A stretch of 64,000 nucleotides of DNA, from positions 51,629 through 115,628 of the forward strand of contig JARUPY010000136.1 of the NCBI GenBank assembly GCA_029817715.1, in the 5' to 3' direction. The position numbers and the translations under genes are program-made. The notes beneath the pieces were generated by a model. It saw nothing but the letters and a program-made list of their open reading frames with translations. It searched no databases and was not told the DNA's origin. Shown piece by piece: positions 21,033 through 32,020 of the stretch (position 1 is its first letter; each line of letters opens with the position of its first letter). This stretch comes from Melastoma dodecandrum. Taxonomy: Eukaryota; Streptophyta; Magnoliopsida; Myrtales; Melastomataceae.

Positions 21033-21955
21033 TCAGGGCCCTGACCAGCGGGGAAGCACCTCACCGAGAGGTGGACGGCGAGCCGCACCGCGGCGAGATC
21101 GTCCGCCCGGCTCGGCCCGGCGGTCACGATCGCGACCGGCCGTCCCCGCCCGGGTGCGGCCCGGGCGAACCGGAGTCCCGGACATCACGGCGAGTGACGA
21201 CCCCAGGACCACCAGGGCGCGCGCCCGTGCCACCAGGTCGAAAGCACCGGTCGACCCGGGGCCGCGGGACGGACTCGCCGAAGAAACACGACGTCGGGCT
21301 TGAGCGGGCCGTTCGCCGCAGGCGGGGCAGGCGATCATCGTGAAGGCGGCCTCGAGCTCCGGGGGCAGCTCGACGGTCGCCGTCCGGGTTGACCTGGGTC
21401 TCGCGCAGCCCCCGAGACGGCCGCGTCGAACCCCGGGTTACCCGCGCGAGCTCGGCCTGGACCACGGCCCGGTCGAGCTCCACGCGACACGCGAGGCACA
21501 CGACCCGGGCCAGCGCGCCGTGCAGCTCCACGACGTCCCGCGCCCCGCCCGCCTGGTGCAGCCCGTCGATGTTCTGGGTGATGACGCTCTCGACCAGCCC
21601 GCAGCGCTGGAGCGCGGCGACGGCCTCGTGCGCGGGGTTGGGGCGGGCCCGGTCGATCTGCGGCCACCCGACGTGGGCTCCGGGCCCAGTACCGGTGGCG
21701 GGCCGCCGGGTCGTGGACGAACGCCTCGTAGGTCATCGGGGTGTGCCTGCGCGCCGCGTCTGGAGGGGCCGCGGTAGTCCGGGATGCCCGAAGTCGGTCG
21801 ACAACCCGGCCACGGAGAGCACACAGACCCCGCCGGCGCCCACGAGCGCGGCGAGGTCGTTGACCCCCGCCCGCGACCGGCACCTCGGCGGTCCCAGCTC
21901 TCCTGCAGCACCGAGCCGGGGGTAGCGCATGACGACCTTGCCCACGGGGTCCATG
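21033..21955 (-). CDS. NAD-dependent protein deacetylase (sirtuin)
   Basis: SIR2-family deacylase that removes acyl groups from protein lysines using NAD+. Motifs recovered across several frames: VGAGGVCVLS then AGLSTDSGIPDYRG (NAD site), MTYEAFVHDPAARHRYWARS, VITQNIDGLHQAGG, ELHGALARVVCLAC and IACPACGG (the two Cys pairs of the zinc site), and VVLGSSLAVMSG. It ends GEVLPRWSGP at 21033. At least eight indels split the gene. The start is unresolved: GTG 21883, or an in-frame ATG at 21955, are candidates. It may act on the acyl-CoA synthetase encoded 13 kb away, as sirtuins do in other bacteria; no sequence evidence here shows that. Confidence 0.85.
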
Positions 21956-21959
21956 GTGC

Positions 21960-22360
21960 CCCGCCGGGCGGCGGACGGGTCGGGCAGGGTCCAGGCGAGA
22001 CCGGAGCGCGGCCAGCGCGAACACGCCGCAGGACCGCCACGATCACCGCACCGATGACGAGCCACGCGATCGCCGGGATCCCGTAGGAGAGACCACCAGC
22101 TGCGCGGTCGGGCTCCCCACCTCGAAGAGGTTCGCCGAGGCCCGAGGGTCAGCGAGTCCCGCCGCGTTCGCCACGAACTGCGTCAGCGCGTTGTCGGGGT
22201 TCGCGCCGAGGATCTCCAGCACGACGTGCTCTACCAGGATCGCGGCGAAGAGGCCCGGTGACGAACCGGACGATCCCGGCCACGAGGCCCGAGCAGGCCG
22301 CGGGCCCCGGCGGCGACGGGGTTCTCGCGGCGGACGAGGGCGGTCGTAGATGTCGGCCAT
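21960..22360 (-). CDS. Small two-helix membrane protein
   Basis: No family recognised. It starts MADIYDRPRPPREP, a basic cytoplasmic-looking stretch, then has two hydrophobic helices: LFAAILVEHVVLEILGAN and, after an extracytoplasmic-looking segment (LTQFVANAAGLADP, LFEVGSPTAQLVVS), YGIPAIAWLVIGAVIVAVLR. About 130 residues. Indels near 22270, 22155, 22085 and 22020 split it, and the C-terminus is not resolved; it appears to run close to, or overlap, the sirtuin gene start. The gene order suggests an operon with the sirtuin gene, but no functional link is evident. Confidence 0.55.
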
Positions 22361-22471
22361 ACCCCGGATGTTCCCGTTCCGTGCCGGCACCCTGCGCGTC
22401 GAGGTCCCGTCACGACTAGGTCACGGCGAGGACCCCGTGTGCGGCGCGTGGATCAGCGGTTACTCCTCCGA

Positions 22472-24060
22472 GTGCCCACCACGCCTGCACTCCCCACCCG
22501 TCACCGCTCGGTCTGGCTCGACCGCGACCTGCCCTCGTACCCCACGCTGCACGGCGACCGTCCGCGTGGACGTCGCCGTGGTCGCGGCGGCATCACCGGC
22601 CTGACCACCGCCGTCCGCGCTGCACCGCGCGGGGTGCACGGTCGCGGTGCTGGAGGCCCGGCACCTCGGGGCCGTGGCCAGCGGGAACACGACGGCGAAG
22701 GTGTCGGTGCTGCAGGGCACCCGCGCCTCGACGCTCGCGCAGCGGCACCCGCGGGGGGTCGTCGACGCCGACGTCGCCGCGCACTCCGCGGGCCTGGACT
22801 GGCTGGCGGCACGGGCCGCGGGCGTCGACTGCGGCTTCGAGCGTGCCCCCGCCCGTCACCTTCTCGACGGCGGGTCGGGACTCCCGCGGGTGCCCGGGCG
22901 GTCCGGGCCGAGGCGGACGCCCTCCGCGCCGCGGGCCTGCCGGCCACCCTCGACGCCGAGCAGGACCTGCCGTTCGCGGTCTCCGAGGCGGTCGTGCTCG
23001 CCGACCAGGCCCAGTTCGACCCGGTGCCCTACCTGCACGACCTCGCCCGCGAGCTCGTCGACGCGGGGCAGTGGTCGTCGAGGGGACCCGCGTGCGGTCG
23101 GTCTCGCTGGGCGCCTCGTTCGGAGGCCACGCCCGCAGCTGCGGACTCCCGCACGGCCGGGTGCTCGCGGACCGGGTGGTGCTGGCGACCGGCGTCCCGG
23201 TGCTCGACCGCGGGCTCTACTTCGCCCGGATGGAGCCGGCCCGCTCCTACGCGCAGGCGATGCGGGTGCGCGACGCCCGACACACCCTGCCGGGCGGCAT
23301 GTACCTCTCCGCGGACTTCGCCGAACGGTGTCGTATCCGCACCGTCGTCGTGGACGGCGAGCGCCTGCTGCAGACCGGCGGGTTCGGTCACCGCGTCGGC
23401 ACCGACACGCCGATGGCCCACCACGAGCGCGACCTCGCGGCCTGGTCCGCCCGGCACTGGCCGGTCGACGGGATCACCCACCGCTGGTCCGCGCAGGACT
23501 ACGAGCCGGAGGACGGCCTGCCGTTCGTCGGGCCGATGCCGCTGCAGCCGCGCGTGCTGGTGGCGACGGGTTTCGCGAAGTGGGGGATGGACCGGCGGCA
23601 CCGCGGCCGGGCTCGCCCTGGCCGACCACGTCGTCGGCCGCGACAATCCGTGGGCGCCGACCTTCGCCGCCGACCGGGCGCCGAAGCTGAACTCGGTTCC
23701 GTCGCTGGCGAGCTTCAACGGACAGGTCGCGAAGTACCTGGCCACCGGCTGGGCCAAGCCCGACCTGCCGTCCCGGAAGCCCCTCGCGGAGGGTGAGGGC
23801 CGGGTCGAGACCACGCCGCGCGGCAAGGTCGGACGTTGCCGGGTGGCGGGGCGTGGAGCACGAGGTCGGCGCGGTGTGCCCGCACCTCGGCGGCATCCTG
23901 GCCTGGAACGACGCGGCGGCGAGCTGGGACTGCCCGCTGCACGGCTCGCGCTTCGCCCCCGACGGCGAGGTGCTCGAGGGGCCCGTCACCGAGGACCTCG
24001 GCGCGCCGCCCGGCCTGACCCGGGTCGTCGCGCCCGCGCCGGTGAGTCAGCTCGCCCTGC
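22472..24060 (+). CDS. FAD-dependent oxidoreductase with C-terminal Rieske domain
   Basis: DadA-like FAD amine oxidoreductase fused to a Rieske [2Fe-2S] domain. The N-terminus (SVWLDRDLPSYPTLHGD) leads into a split Rossmann motif (VDVAVV, GGITGLTTA). It continues LEARHLGAVASGNTTAKVSV, TLPGGMYLSADFAE, HRWSAQDYEPEDGLPFVG and GLALADHVVGRDNPWAPTF. The C-terminal domain has the cluster ligands CPHLGGILAWN and CPLHGSRFAPDGEVLEGP. About 520 residues. Indels near 22590, 22620, 22790, 22880, 23080, 23600, 23845 and others. The start is GTG 22472 (VPTTPALP). The stop is unresolved and lies within the end of the convergent pmbA gene. Such proteins are thought to oxidise small amines; the substrate is unknown. 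Confidence 0.82.
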
Positions 24061-25468
24061 GACACCGACGACATGTTGAAGTCCGGGACGCGCAGGGGCG
24101 GCATGGCCACGCGGGTGAACCAGTCCTTCCACTCGCGGCGGCAGGGTCCGCTCGGTGGCGCCTGCCTCGGTCGCGCGGCGGACGGAGGTCGAGCGGGCGA
24201 CTCGTTGAAACCGGAAGTTGTTCACCGCCCCGGCCACCTCGCCGTTCTCCACCAGGTAGATGCCGTCGCGGGTCAGCCCGGTCAGCAGCAGCGTCTGCGG
24301 GTCGACCTCGCGGATGTACCAGAGGCAGGTCAGCAGCAGACCGCGGCGCGTGGTTCGCGACCAGGTCGGACAGCGACGCGTCGGACCCGCCGGTGAGCAG
24401 GAGGTTGTCCGACGGCGGGGCGAAGCGCGCGCCGTACTCGGCCGCCGCCCGCGCGGGGGTAGGCGAGCTCGGCGACGGCGGCCGTCGCGCAGCCACTCCA
24501 ACGCGGCGGGTGCTCGCGCCGTTGTCGAACAACCGACACCTCGTCGCCGGACGACGTCGTCGCGAGGACCGGCTCGTAGCGCAGCGTCGGGAAGCCGGGC
24601 GCGTCCGGGTCGCCCGCCAGGGTCAGCGGCAGGGCGGTCAGCTGCTCGCCGACCCGGGTGCCGCCCGCCCGCGACAGCGCGCTGCGGCCCTCCTGGGCGG
24701 GCCCGCCCGCCCATCGACCACGCCAGGTAGATCATGAAGTCGCTGACCGCTGACGGCGGCAGGATCGTCTCTGTAGTGCCCGGGGTCCAGCGCGATCCGT
24801 CGTCGGCCCCAGGCCAGCCGTCCGCGCAGGTCGCCCAGGATCCGCGGGCAGGTCGACGTCGGCGAAGTCGCGCGTCGGAGGTGCCGCCCCACACCGAGCT
24901 CCCCGACGACGGGTCCTTGAGGTTGACCTCGACCGCTCCCGCGGGTTCGGCCCAGCGCCGCCGCACGCCGGCGGAGGTGGCGAGCCAGGTGGTGGTGACG
25001 TGGTGGTCGGCGAAGCCCGCGCTGCGGTCGGTCCCGAAGGAGTCCCCGAGCGCGGCGGCGAGGTCGCCGAACACGCCGACGGAGGTCTCCGCCGCGGGGT
25101 CGTCGAAGGGGTCGGCCGGGCCGGTGGGCGGCGGCGGCAGCTCCGCGGCGTCCCGCGAGGCGCCGGAGTCCTCGGCCGCGCGGACGGCCGCCCGCACCGC
25201 GTCGGTGAGCCGTGCGTCGGCCTCCGCGCCGCCGGCGAGCAGCGAGTCCGGCGCCGACAGGCGGACCACGCCGGCCCCCGTTCCCCCGCCCGGGAGCGGG
25301 ACGAGCAGTACCAGGCCGAGCGTGCGGTCGGTGGTGGCCCCGTTCGTCGTCATGGTGGAGTTCGCCCAGCGCAGCACCACCTCGCTGGTCTCGCGGAGCA
25401 GGAACCGCGGCGCCCGCGTCGGGGCGGACGCGGCCCGCGATCTCCAGGGCGCGTTCGACCAGGTTCAT
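24060..25468 (-). CDS. pmbA: TldE/PmbA-type metalloprotease subunit
   Basis: Non-catalytic partner of TldD in the TldD/TldE peptidase, which matures modified peptides and degrades unfolded ones. Starts MNLVERALEIAGRVRPDAG at ATG 25468, overlapping the tldD stop as ATGA. Body blocks: LGLVLLVPLPGGG, FADHHVTTTWLATSAGVRRR, PAGAVEVNLKDPSSG and FAPPSDNLLLTGG. The C-terminal signature runs LLLTCLWYIREVDPQTLLLT, GLTRDGIYLVENGEVAGAVN, then MPPLRVPDFNMSSVSQG. About 460 residues. Indels near 25410, 24860, 24770, 24705, 24525, 24350, 24215 and 24130. The stop is unresolved; the 3' end overlaps that of the convergent FAD-Rieske gene. Confidence 0.88.
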
Positions 25469-26982
25469 CGGGTGCCCTCGCTCGCGGTGTTGAGGACCTG
25501 GATCCACCGGAAGAGGGCGGACGGGCACCCGTGGCTGACCGGCGCCACCTGCCCGGGCTGCGCCTTCCCGCACGTGAACGCCCCGCCGAGTCGCCAGGTG
25601 GAGGCCCGCCGACCGCCTCGAGCGAGCCCCAGAACTCCGTGGTGGTCGCCTGGTAGGCGACGTCGCGCAGCTGGCCGGCGAGCTCGCCGCCGCGGATCCG
25701 GTAGAAGCGCTGCCCGGTGAACTGGAAGTTGTAGCGCTGCATGTCGATCGACCAGGACCGGTCGCCCGACCACGTAGATCCCGTCGTCCACCCCCGCGAT
25801 GAGGTCGGCGGTGGCGACGTCGTTCGCGGCCGGCGCGAGTGACACGTTGGCCATCCGCTGCACCGGCACGTGCTCGGCGAGTCGGCGTAGGCGCAGCCGT
25901 TGGACCGCTCGAGCCCGAGGCGCGGCGCGAAGGACCGGTCGACCTGGTAGCCGACCAGGACGCCGTCGCGGATGATGTCGAACTCGCCCGTTCGCCACCC
26001 CGTCGTCGTCCCAGCCGACCGAGGCGAGCCCGTGCGGCACGGTCCGGTCGCCGGTGACCTGCAGGACCTCGCTGCCGTAGCGCAGGTGCCGAGCAGGTCG
26101 GGGGTGGCGAAGCTCGTCCCGGCGTAGGCGGCCTCGTAGCCCAGCGCCCGGTCGAGCTCGGTGGCGTGCCCGATGGACTCGTGGATCACCAGCCACAGGT
26201 TCGTGGGTCGATGACGAGGTCGGTGGGAGCCGGCGTCGACGCTCGGGGCGCGGAGCTTCTCCGCGAGCAGCTCGGGGAGCTCCGCGAGCTCGGCGTCCCA
26301 GTCCCACCCGGTACCGGTGAGGTACTCCCAGCCGCGCCCGACCGGAGGGGCCACCGTGCGCAGCGACTCGAAGCCGCCCGCCTCCCGGTCCACGGCGGTG
26401 ACGCTGATCCGGGGTCGACGCGGACCCGCTGCTGGGTGGTGACGGTGCCGGCGAGGTCGGCGTAGAAGGTCTGCTCCTTGACCTCCAGGCAGCTCGCCTC
26501 GACGTGGTCGACGCCGGGTGCGGCGAGCAGCCGCGTGGAGCGCTGGGCGAGGAGTCCGATGCGGTCGCCCTCGGGCACGTCGAAGGGGTCGCGCTCGTAG
26601 TCCGAGACCCACGTGACGTCCGCGTGCACCGGCTCGGGGGCGAGCTCGACGGCCTCCCGGGCGACCGCGGCCAGCGTCGTCGCGACCTCCAGGGCGCGGC
26701 GGGCGGTCGGCGGCCGCCGTGGTGGCGTGACGTCGACGTGGGCGGCGAACCCCCACACCCCGCGGCGCAGCACCCGGACGGCGAGCCCCATGCGGTCGGT
26801 GTCCGAGGAACTCATCACGCGCAGCGTCCCGCAGGTTCCAGGGCGCGGCTGCGCAGCCGGTGGACCCGGACGTCGGCGTGCTCGGCCCCGGCGTCGCGCG
26901 CCACCTGCAGGGCGGCGTCGGCCACGGCCCGCAACGGGAGGGCGAGGAAGTCCGGGTCGACGGGGCGCGCACCGGTGCTCAC
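25465..26982 (-). CDS. tldD: TldD metalloprotease catalytic subunit
   Basis: Zinc metallopeptidase subunit that pairs with TldE. The metal site is visible as HESIGHATELDRALG (HExxxH type) near 26160-26200. Other blocks: GVWGFAAHVDVT, AREAVELAPEPVHADVTWVS, EQTFYADLAGTVTTQQRVRV, YAGTSFATPDLLGT, DGVLVGYQVDRSFAPRLGLE, RYNFQFTGQRFYRIRGGELA and the end IQVLNTASEGTR. It starts at GTG 26982 (VSTGARPVDPDFLALP). Indels near 26835, 26725, 26410, 26215, 26090, 25990, 25880, 25770 and 25600. About 505 residues. The start codon overlaps the stop of the preceding small gene, so all three form one operon. Confidence 0.9.
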
Positions 26983-27374
26983 GCGGCGACGGTAGCGGCC
27001 CCGGAGTCAGGTCCCGGCCCGCCGCGCACCCACGCCCCGGTCCGCGGGTCGATCGACGGCGCGGGCGGGGGCGGGGCGCCCCACGGCCGCTCCTCGACGT
27101 GGACGTCCCCGTCGAGGTGGCGGGTGGTGACCACCCCCTCGCCGCCCACGCGGGTGACCACGTCGGCCGTCCCGTCGTGGTCGACGTCGGTGGCGAGGAC
27201 CAGCCCGTCGTCCCACGGGCCGACCGTGGTGTCGGGGACCCCGTCGGCGTCGGAGTCGATCGTGGGCGCGCCGAGGAGCTGCGCGCCGGGCAGCAGGTCC
27301 CCGGTGGCGAGGACCGGCGCCGGCGGGTGGGGGAACACCGCGGGCCCGGGCGCGGCGACCTCGTCCTCGGTCAT
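26979..27374 (-). CDS. Asp-rich repeat protein, 131 residues (DUF6802-like)
   Basis: Intact frame with no catalytic motif. The centre holds short Asp/Gly repeats resembling calcium-binding or FG-GAP-like loops (DSDADGVPDTTV, ATDVDHDGTADVVTRVG), between a Pro-rich N-terminus (MTEDEVAAPGPAVFPHPPAP) and a Pro/Gly-rich C-terminus. This pattern is similar to actinobacterial DUF6802 proteins, but I make that link tentatively. Its TGA overlaps the GTG start of tldD (GTGA). Not a membrane or secreted protein by sequence. The function is unknown. Confidence 0.7.
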   Translation of the reverse strand: MTEDEVAAPGPAVFPHPPAPVLATGDLLPGAQLLGAPTIDSDADGVPDTTVGPWDDGLVLATDVDHDGTADVVTRVGGEGVVTTRHLDGDVHVEERPWGAPPPPAPSIDPRTGAWVRGGPGPDSGAATVAA

Positions 27375-27429
27375 GGCCCCGACGGTAGGTCGCCGCCCGT
27401 CGTCGTGGGGGCCGTTCGGGAGAAGTCGC

Positions 27430-28983
27430 TCATCCCTCCGCGGCCAGCGCCGCCGCGAGACGCGCGAGGACCGCCTCCGCCCGCCGCGCGGCCGCGTTCC
27501 GGTCCCCGCAGGACGCGGTCGGTCGGACGGCGAGGGCCGCGAGCTCGGCGTCGAGTCGGCGTCCGTGCTCGTCGAGGGCCCGGTCGAGGGCGAGGGTGAT
27601 CTCGCGGTCGGCCACGATCAACGCCTCCGAGAGCACCCGTTCGAGGTCCGTGCGCGCCTGCCCCCAGGGCCTCGACCAGCCACGCCCGCGCGTGCGCCCG
27701 GTCGGCCGCCCGGCGACGCACGCCCCCCAGCCAGCCCGCCGCGCCGAGGCCGAGCCCCACCGACACCGGGACGAGCGCCGCCCCGACGACGGGGGCGACG
27801 GGCACCGCGAGCAGCGGGAGCAGGGCCAGCCGGGACAGACCGAGCCCGCCCGTGGCGCCCGCCACGACGAGCATCCGGTCGGCCTGACGGCGGGTGCCCG
27901 GCGGAGGTCGGGGCGGGTCGTCGGCGCCGGGATGCGCAGGGCGGCGAGGTCGGCGGGCGGCACGAGGTCCGCCAGGGTCCCGACGACGAGCCCGCGCAGC
28001 CGTTCCCCGAGCGCGGCCACGACCGCGGCGGCCTCCCCCTCGAGATCCCGGGCGAGGTCGGCCTCCACGGTGCCGAGCTCCGTCCGGAGGCGCGGTCGAT
28101 CCGGTTCGCGGTACGTGGAGGCGAGGGCCCGGACCCGCCCGCCCTAGGTCGTCGACCACCGCCACCCGTGCCCCGGCCAGCTCCGCCCGCCAGCGCACGT
28201 GGCGCTCCCGCCGCAGGCCGGTGCGGGCCGCCTCCAGCGCCGCGCGGCGTCGCTGCAGCTCGGGGGCGGGGTCGTCGACGTGGACCGCGCGGAGGGCGCC
28301 GAGCGTCGAGCGCAGCGCGTTCGCCTCGTCGAGCATCCGACGACGGTTGGCCACGAGCCGGTACAGGGAACCGCTGGAGCGGGGCGACACCCGCCCGTCG
28401 GCGGAGCGCCTCGCCCTCGGTGCCGGTGGCCCCGTGCCGCGGCCGCCAGCACGGGGGAGACCGGGAACCAGGGCGCGGCGGCGAGCCGGGGCACGTGCTC
28501 GGCCACCAGCTCCCGGTCGGCCTCCAGCACCGTCCGCCCAGCCGCGGTGCGCCTCCGTGCCGACCAGGGCGAACGTCACGGCCTCCACCGTGTCCGCCGC
28601 TGCGGCCAGCCGGTCGAGCTCGTGGCGGTCGAGCGGCGCACCCGCTCCCACCACGACGAGCAGGGCCGAGGGCCGCGGCGACCGACCATCCGCCGTCGGG
28701 GGAGCGGGCCGGAGGAGCAGGTCGAGCTCCTCGAGCAGCGGGACGTCCACGGACCCGGCGGTCAGTCGGTCGACCCGACGGCCCAGTGCGGCCGAGTCGC
28801 GGTCGACCAGCGCCGCGGCGAGGGCCCGCCGTCCCGACCCGGCGCGCCGACCAGCGCGACGGTCGGGCGCTCGCCGGCCGCGGGAGGACCCGGCGTCGGG
28901 AGCCCGGCCTCCGCGAGGACCCGGGTCAGGTCGCGACGGGCCGCGGCGACCTCCTCGGGCAGCGTCGCCGGGTCCGCGCTCAC
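27430..28983 (-). CDS. Dynamin-like protein, second member, degenerate P-loop
   Basis: Large GTPase-related protein directly downstream of, and overlapping, a canonical dynamin-like gene. It starts MSADPATLPEEVAAARRDLT and the position of the P-loop reads VALVGAPGRDG, without the GK[ST] that binds nucleotide phosphates. Later blocks: LEELDLLLRPAPP, SALLVVVGAGAPLDRHELDR, YRLVANRRRMLDEANALRST, a hydrophobic hairpin near 27730-27860 (SRLALLPLLAVPVAPVVGAA, LVPVSVGLGLGAAGWLGG) and a helical end ALIVADREITLALDRALDEH. About 515 residues. Indels near 28860, 28770, 28535, 28420, 28145, 28095, 27890, 27660 and 27510. Likely a membrane-remodelling partner that no longer binds GTP; this is inference. Confidence 0.7.
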
Positions 28984-30437
28984 CGCGTCAGCTCGCCCCA
29001 GAGGCGCGCCCACCCCCGGTGCACGGTGCCGGCGACGTCGGCGCGCCGGGCGGGTCCCCCCAGCCTCGCGTAGCCGCGCCAGGCGGCCGCCCGGCGGGCC
29101 GCGTGCCCGGCCAGCTCGCCGTCGGCGAGCCCGAGGCGACCGGCGAGGTCGGGCGCCGGGTCGGCGAGCAGGGCGAGATCGGCCGCGAGGTCGGCGGGCA
29201 GGGACAGGGCGCCGCGTGCCGTGCCGGGCCGCCGCCTCGGTGAGGGCGAGGTCGACGTGCAACCGGCCGGGCCCGCAGGTCCTCCAGCAGGTCGGTGAGG
29301 CGGACGAGGTCCCGGTCCCCGGCGTCGGGGGCCCCGCGTCGGCGGTCCGCCCGCAGGGCCGCCCGTTTCCGCCTCGGCGAGCGCCGCGACCCGCCGTTCC
29401 GCGGCGACGGTGGCCAACAGGTCCACCCGTCCGCGCACCTCGGCCGCGCAGCCGGTCGACCACCCGGTCGAGGCCGGAGGCGGCGAGCAGGGCGGCACAC
29501 ACGTCCCCCACCCCGGCGTCGGGCCGTGCACGCAAGCAGCGCGAGCGCGAGGCCGACCCCGCGGCGGTCGAGCAGGTCGAGCAGGGCGGGCCCGGGTCGC
29601 GGGGTCGACCGGGGCCGGGGTGGTGCTGAACAGCTCCGGGTCGACGAGGGCGGCGTCCGTGCCGGGGTCCGCGGCCAGCGCCCGCAGGGCCGCGACGTCC
29701 GCGGTGACCAGCGCGCCGGTCACCGCCGTCTCGGCCAGCAGCCCGATGACCGGCGTCACCGCACCGACCCGGGAGCCGAGCCGCCGCGACAGCCCGTCGG
29801 CCACCGCGGCCGCGTCCGCCTCGTCGCCCACCCGTGTCCGCCCGGCCGAGCACCGCCACCACGCCGCCCGCCGGGACCGTGCCGGGCCGCGTCGGCGAGA
29901 CCCGCGATCTCCTCCGGAGCGCGGTGGGCGGCAGGACGACGAGCGCGGCCTCCGCGGCGTCGGCGGCGCCCCGCGCCGGGCCCCGGGGACGGCGGGCGGA
30001 GCCGGCGCCGGGGGTGTCCACCACGGTGAGCCCGTCGAGCGCCTCGCTGGTCAGCGACACCAGGAGGTGGTCGACGTCGCCCGGGTCGACGCCGAGCCGG
30101 TCGCCGACCGCGGCCGGGACCCGACCGCCGCCCTCGGCCAGCGGCAACGGGCGCCGCGACCCGTCGGCGAGGACCACGTCGAGCCGGTCCACCGGGCCGC
30201 GGACGTAGCGGGCCGTCAGCCGGGTGCACTCACCGGCGCCGGTGGGCGCCACCCGGCGGCCGACGAGCGCGTTGACCAGCGTCGACTTGCCCGACGACAC
30301 CGGGCCCGGTCACCACGATCGCCGGCGTGGCGACGGCCCGGGCCGCGATCGTGTCCAGCGCGTCCGCGATCGGCAGGGGCGACCGCGGGCGAGACCGCGC
30401 GGCAGCGCCGTGCCGTGTCCTCCGCCCATCGACCCAC
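28980..30437 (-). CDS. Dynamin-like GTPase (bacterial dynamin family)
   Basis: Dynamin-family GTPase. The G1 P-loop is SSGKSTLVNALVGRRVAPTG near residue 45, G2-region Thr in GECTRLTARYVRG, and G3 is VVDTPGAGS. Further on are GLSRRLGSRVGAVTPVIGLL and long Ala/Arg-rich helices (ADLAADLALLADPAPDLAGR), ending RGWARLWGELTR. About 485 residues. The start is about ATG 30437 or slightly inside; indels near 30395, 30300, 29930, 29840, 29600, 29530, 29445, 29370 and 29270. Its end overlaps the second dynamin-like gene by four bases, as in paired bacterial dynamins (DynA/DynB of Streptomyces, IniA/IniC of mycobacteria). It may act in membrane repair or septation. Confidence 0.8.
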
Positions 30438-30608
30438 AGCGGGCAGGGTAGGGAGCCCGCCCCGGTCGTGGGGGCCGTTCCGCGGACCTCACCAGCAACA
30501 TCCGTCCCGGGATCCTGGCGCGCGCCGGGTTTCGCCCGATCGGGATCACGGGGATTGCTGGTGCCCGACCGGGGGCCGTCCCGGGCACCGTGACGAAAGG
30601 GCTCCGCC

Positions 30609-31095
30609 GTGGCCTCCAGCGCCGATACGGGCACCTACCTGCTCGTCGTCGCCATCGGAACGATCATGGCCATCCTGGTGGGCCTGGTCCTGCAGCGCTC
30701 CGGGCTCGGCTTCCTGCGCGAGGTGTTCGAGGACCGCGACGCGGCACAGTCGGTGAGCCGCCTGCTGTCGGTCGCCTACTACAACTGGTCGCGGTGGGCT
30801 TCATCGCGCTCATGTCGACCTGGGACCCCTTCGAGATCGAGGGGACCGTGCAGTACGTCGTCACGAAGATCGGCTCGATGCTCGTGTTCCTCGCATCCTG
30901 CACGTGGATCACGCTCGCGGCCCTGGCCCGCATCCGGAACAACAGCCGCGTGCAGCAGATGGCCGCCAACCTGCGGGGCGGCCGCCGGACGCCGCGCGAC
31001 TCGGGGCCGAGCCCAGGCCCTCGGCCCCGGCAGCTCCTGACGATCCGCTCGCGGGATCCTCCCCGCCGCTTCCCGCCCGTCCGTGCCCGATGTGA
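30609..31095 (+). CDS. Small membrane protein, unrecognised family
   Basis: Protein of about 160 residues with two or three helices: TYLLVVAIGTIMAILVGLVL at the N-terminus, VAVGFIALMSTWDPF and SMLVFLASCTWITLAALARI. Between them FEDRDAAQSVSRLLSVAYYN looks cytoplasmic. It ends in a Pro/Ala tail, TGA 31093-31095, once an indel near 30985 is allowed; a second lies near 30790. The start is GTG 30609 behind GAAAGGG. The stop overlaps the alternative trmB start GTG 31092. I do not recognise the family. Confidence 0.65.
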
Positions 31096-31881
31096 GGATC
31101 GACCCCGTGCCAGCAGGAGACGTCGCGGGGCTCGACCAGCGTCGCGGGATCGTGAGCTTCGCCGACCGCGGCGGCCGGGTGAACGCCGGGCCAGCAACGG
31201 GCCTGGGACCGCGCGTGGCCGCTCTAACGGCCGGGAGCTCGCGGAGCTCGGCGACGTCCTCGACGACGCCGGGCACCTCGACGCCGCACGCTGGTTCGGC
31301 CGCACGGCGCCGCTGCGGCTCGAGATCGGGTCCGGCATGGGGGAGACGACCGCGGCGCTCGCGGCCGCGGAGCCCGCGGGCGGACCACGTGGCGGTCGAG
31401 GTCTACCCGCCCCGGCTCGCCCAGTTGCTCATGCGGATCGAGGCCGCGGAGCTCGAGAACCTGCGGCTGCTGCGCGGCGACGCGGTGGTGGTGCTGCGCG
31501 ACCACGTCGCGCCGGACTCGCTCGACGGGTTGCGCGTCTACTACCCCGATCCCTGGCCGAAAACGCCGCCACCACAAGCGGCGCCTGATCCAGCCCGTGA
31601 CCGTGGCGCTCATGGCCTCCCGCCTGCGGCCCGGCGCCACGCTCCACCTCGCCACCGACGTCGCCGACTACGCCGAGTGGATGCTCGAGGTCCACCGACG
31701 CCGAGCCCCTGCTGGAGAACCCTCAACGGCGGGTTCGCCCCCCCGACCCGAGTGGCGGCCGCTGACGAAGTTCGAGACGCGCGCCGAGCGCGAGGGCCGA
31801 CCCAGCCGTGACCTGCTGCTGGTCCGCACCCGGGGAGACGCCGCGGAGCGGAGCTCGACCGGGGCAGGGGGATCCTCGTGA
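31083..31881 (+). CDS. trmB: tRNA (guanine-N7-)-methyltransferase
   Basis: SAM-dependent enzyme that forms m7G46 in tRNA. Family blocks: [35 protein letters not shown] (SAM motif I), [54 protein letters not shown] (read across an indel near 31565), [15 protein letters not shown] and [19 protein letters not shown]. The start is GTG 31083 or 31092. Indels near 31195, 31378, 31565, 31700 and 31725. The end at 31881 is the first in-frame stop, though the family would stop a few residues earlier. About 260 residues. Confidence 0.88.
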
Positions 31882-32020
31882 TCATCCGCCTTCGACGACG
31901 ACGGGAGGCGCTCCCTGGGAGGAGCGCGACCACGGGGGAGGACGCAGCGGGGCGGAAGCTCGACCGCATTCGGGTGGAACGCGACGGACGCGTCGACGGA
32001 GGGCCGTTAGAGTCGACGTC

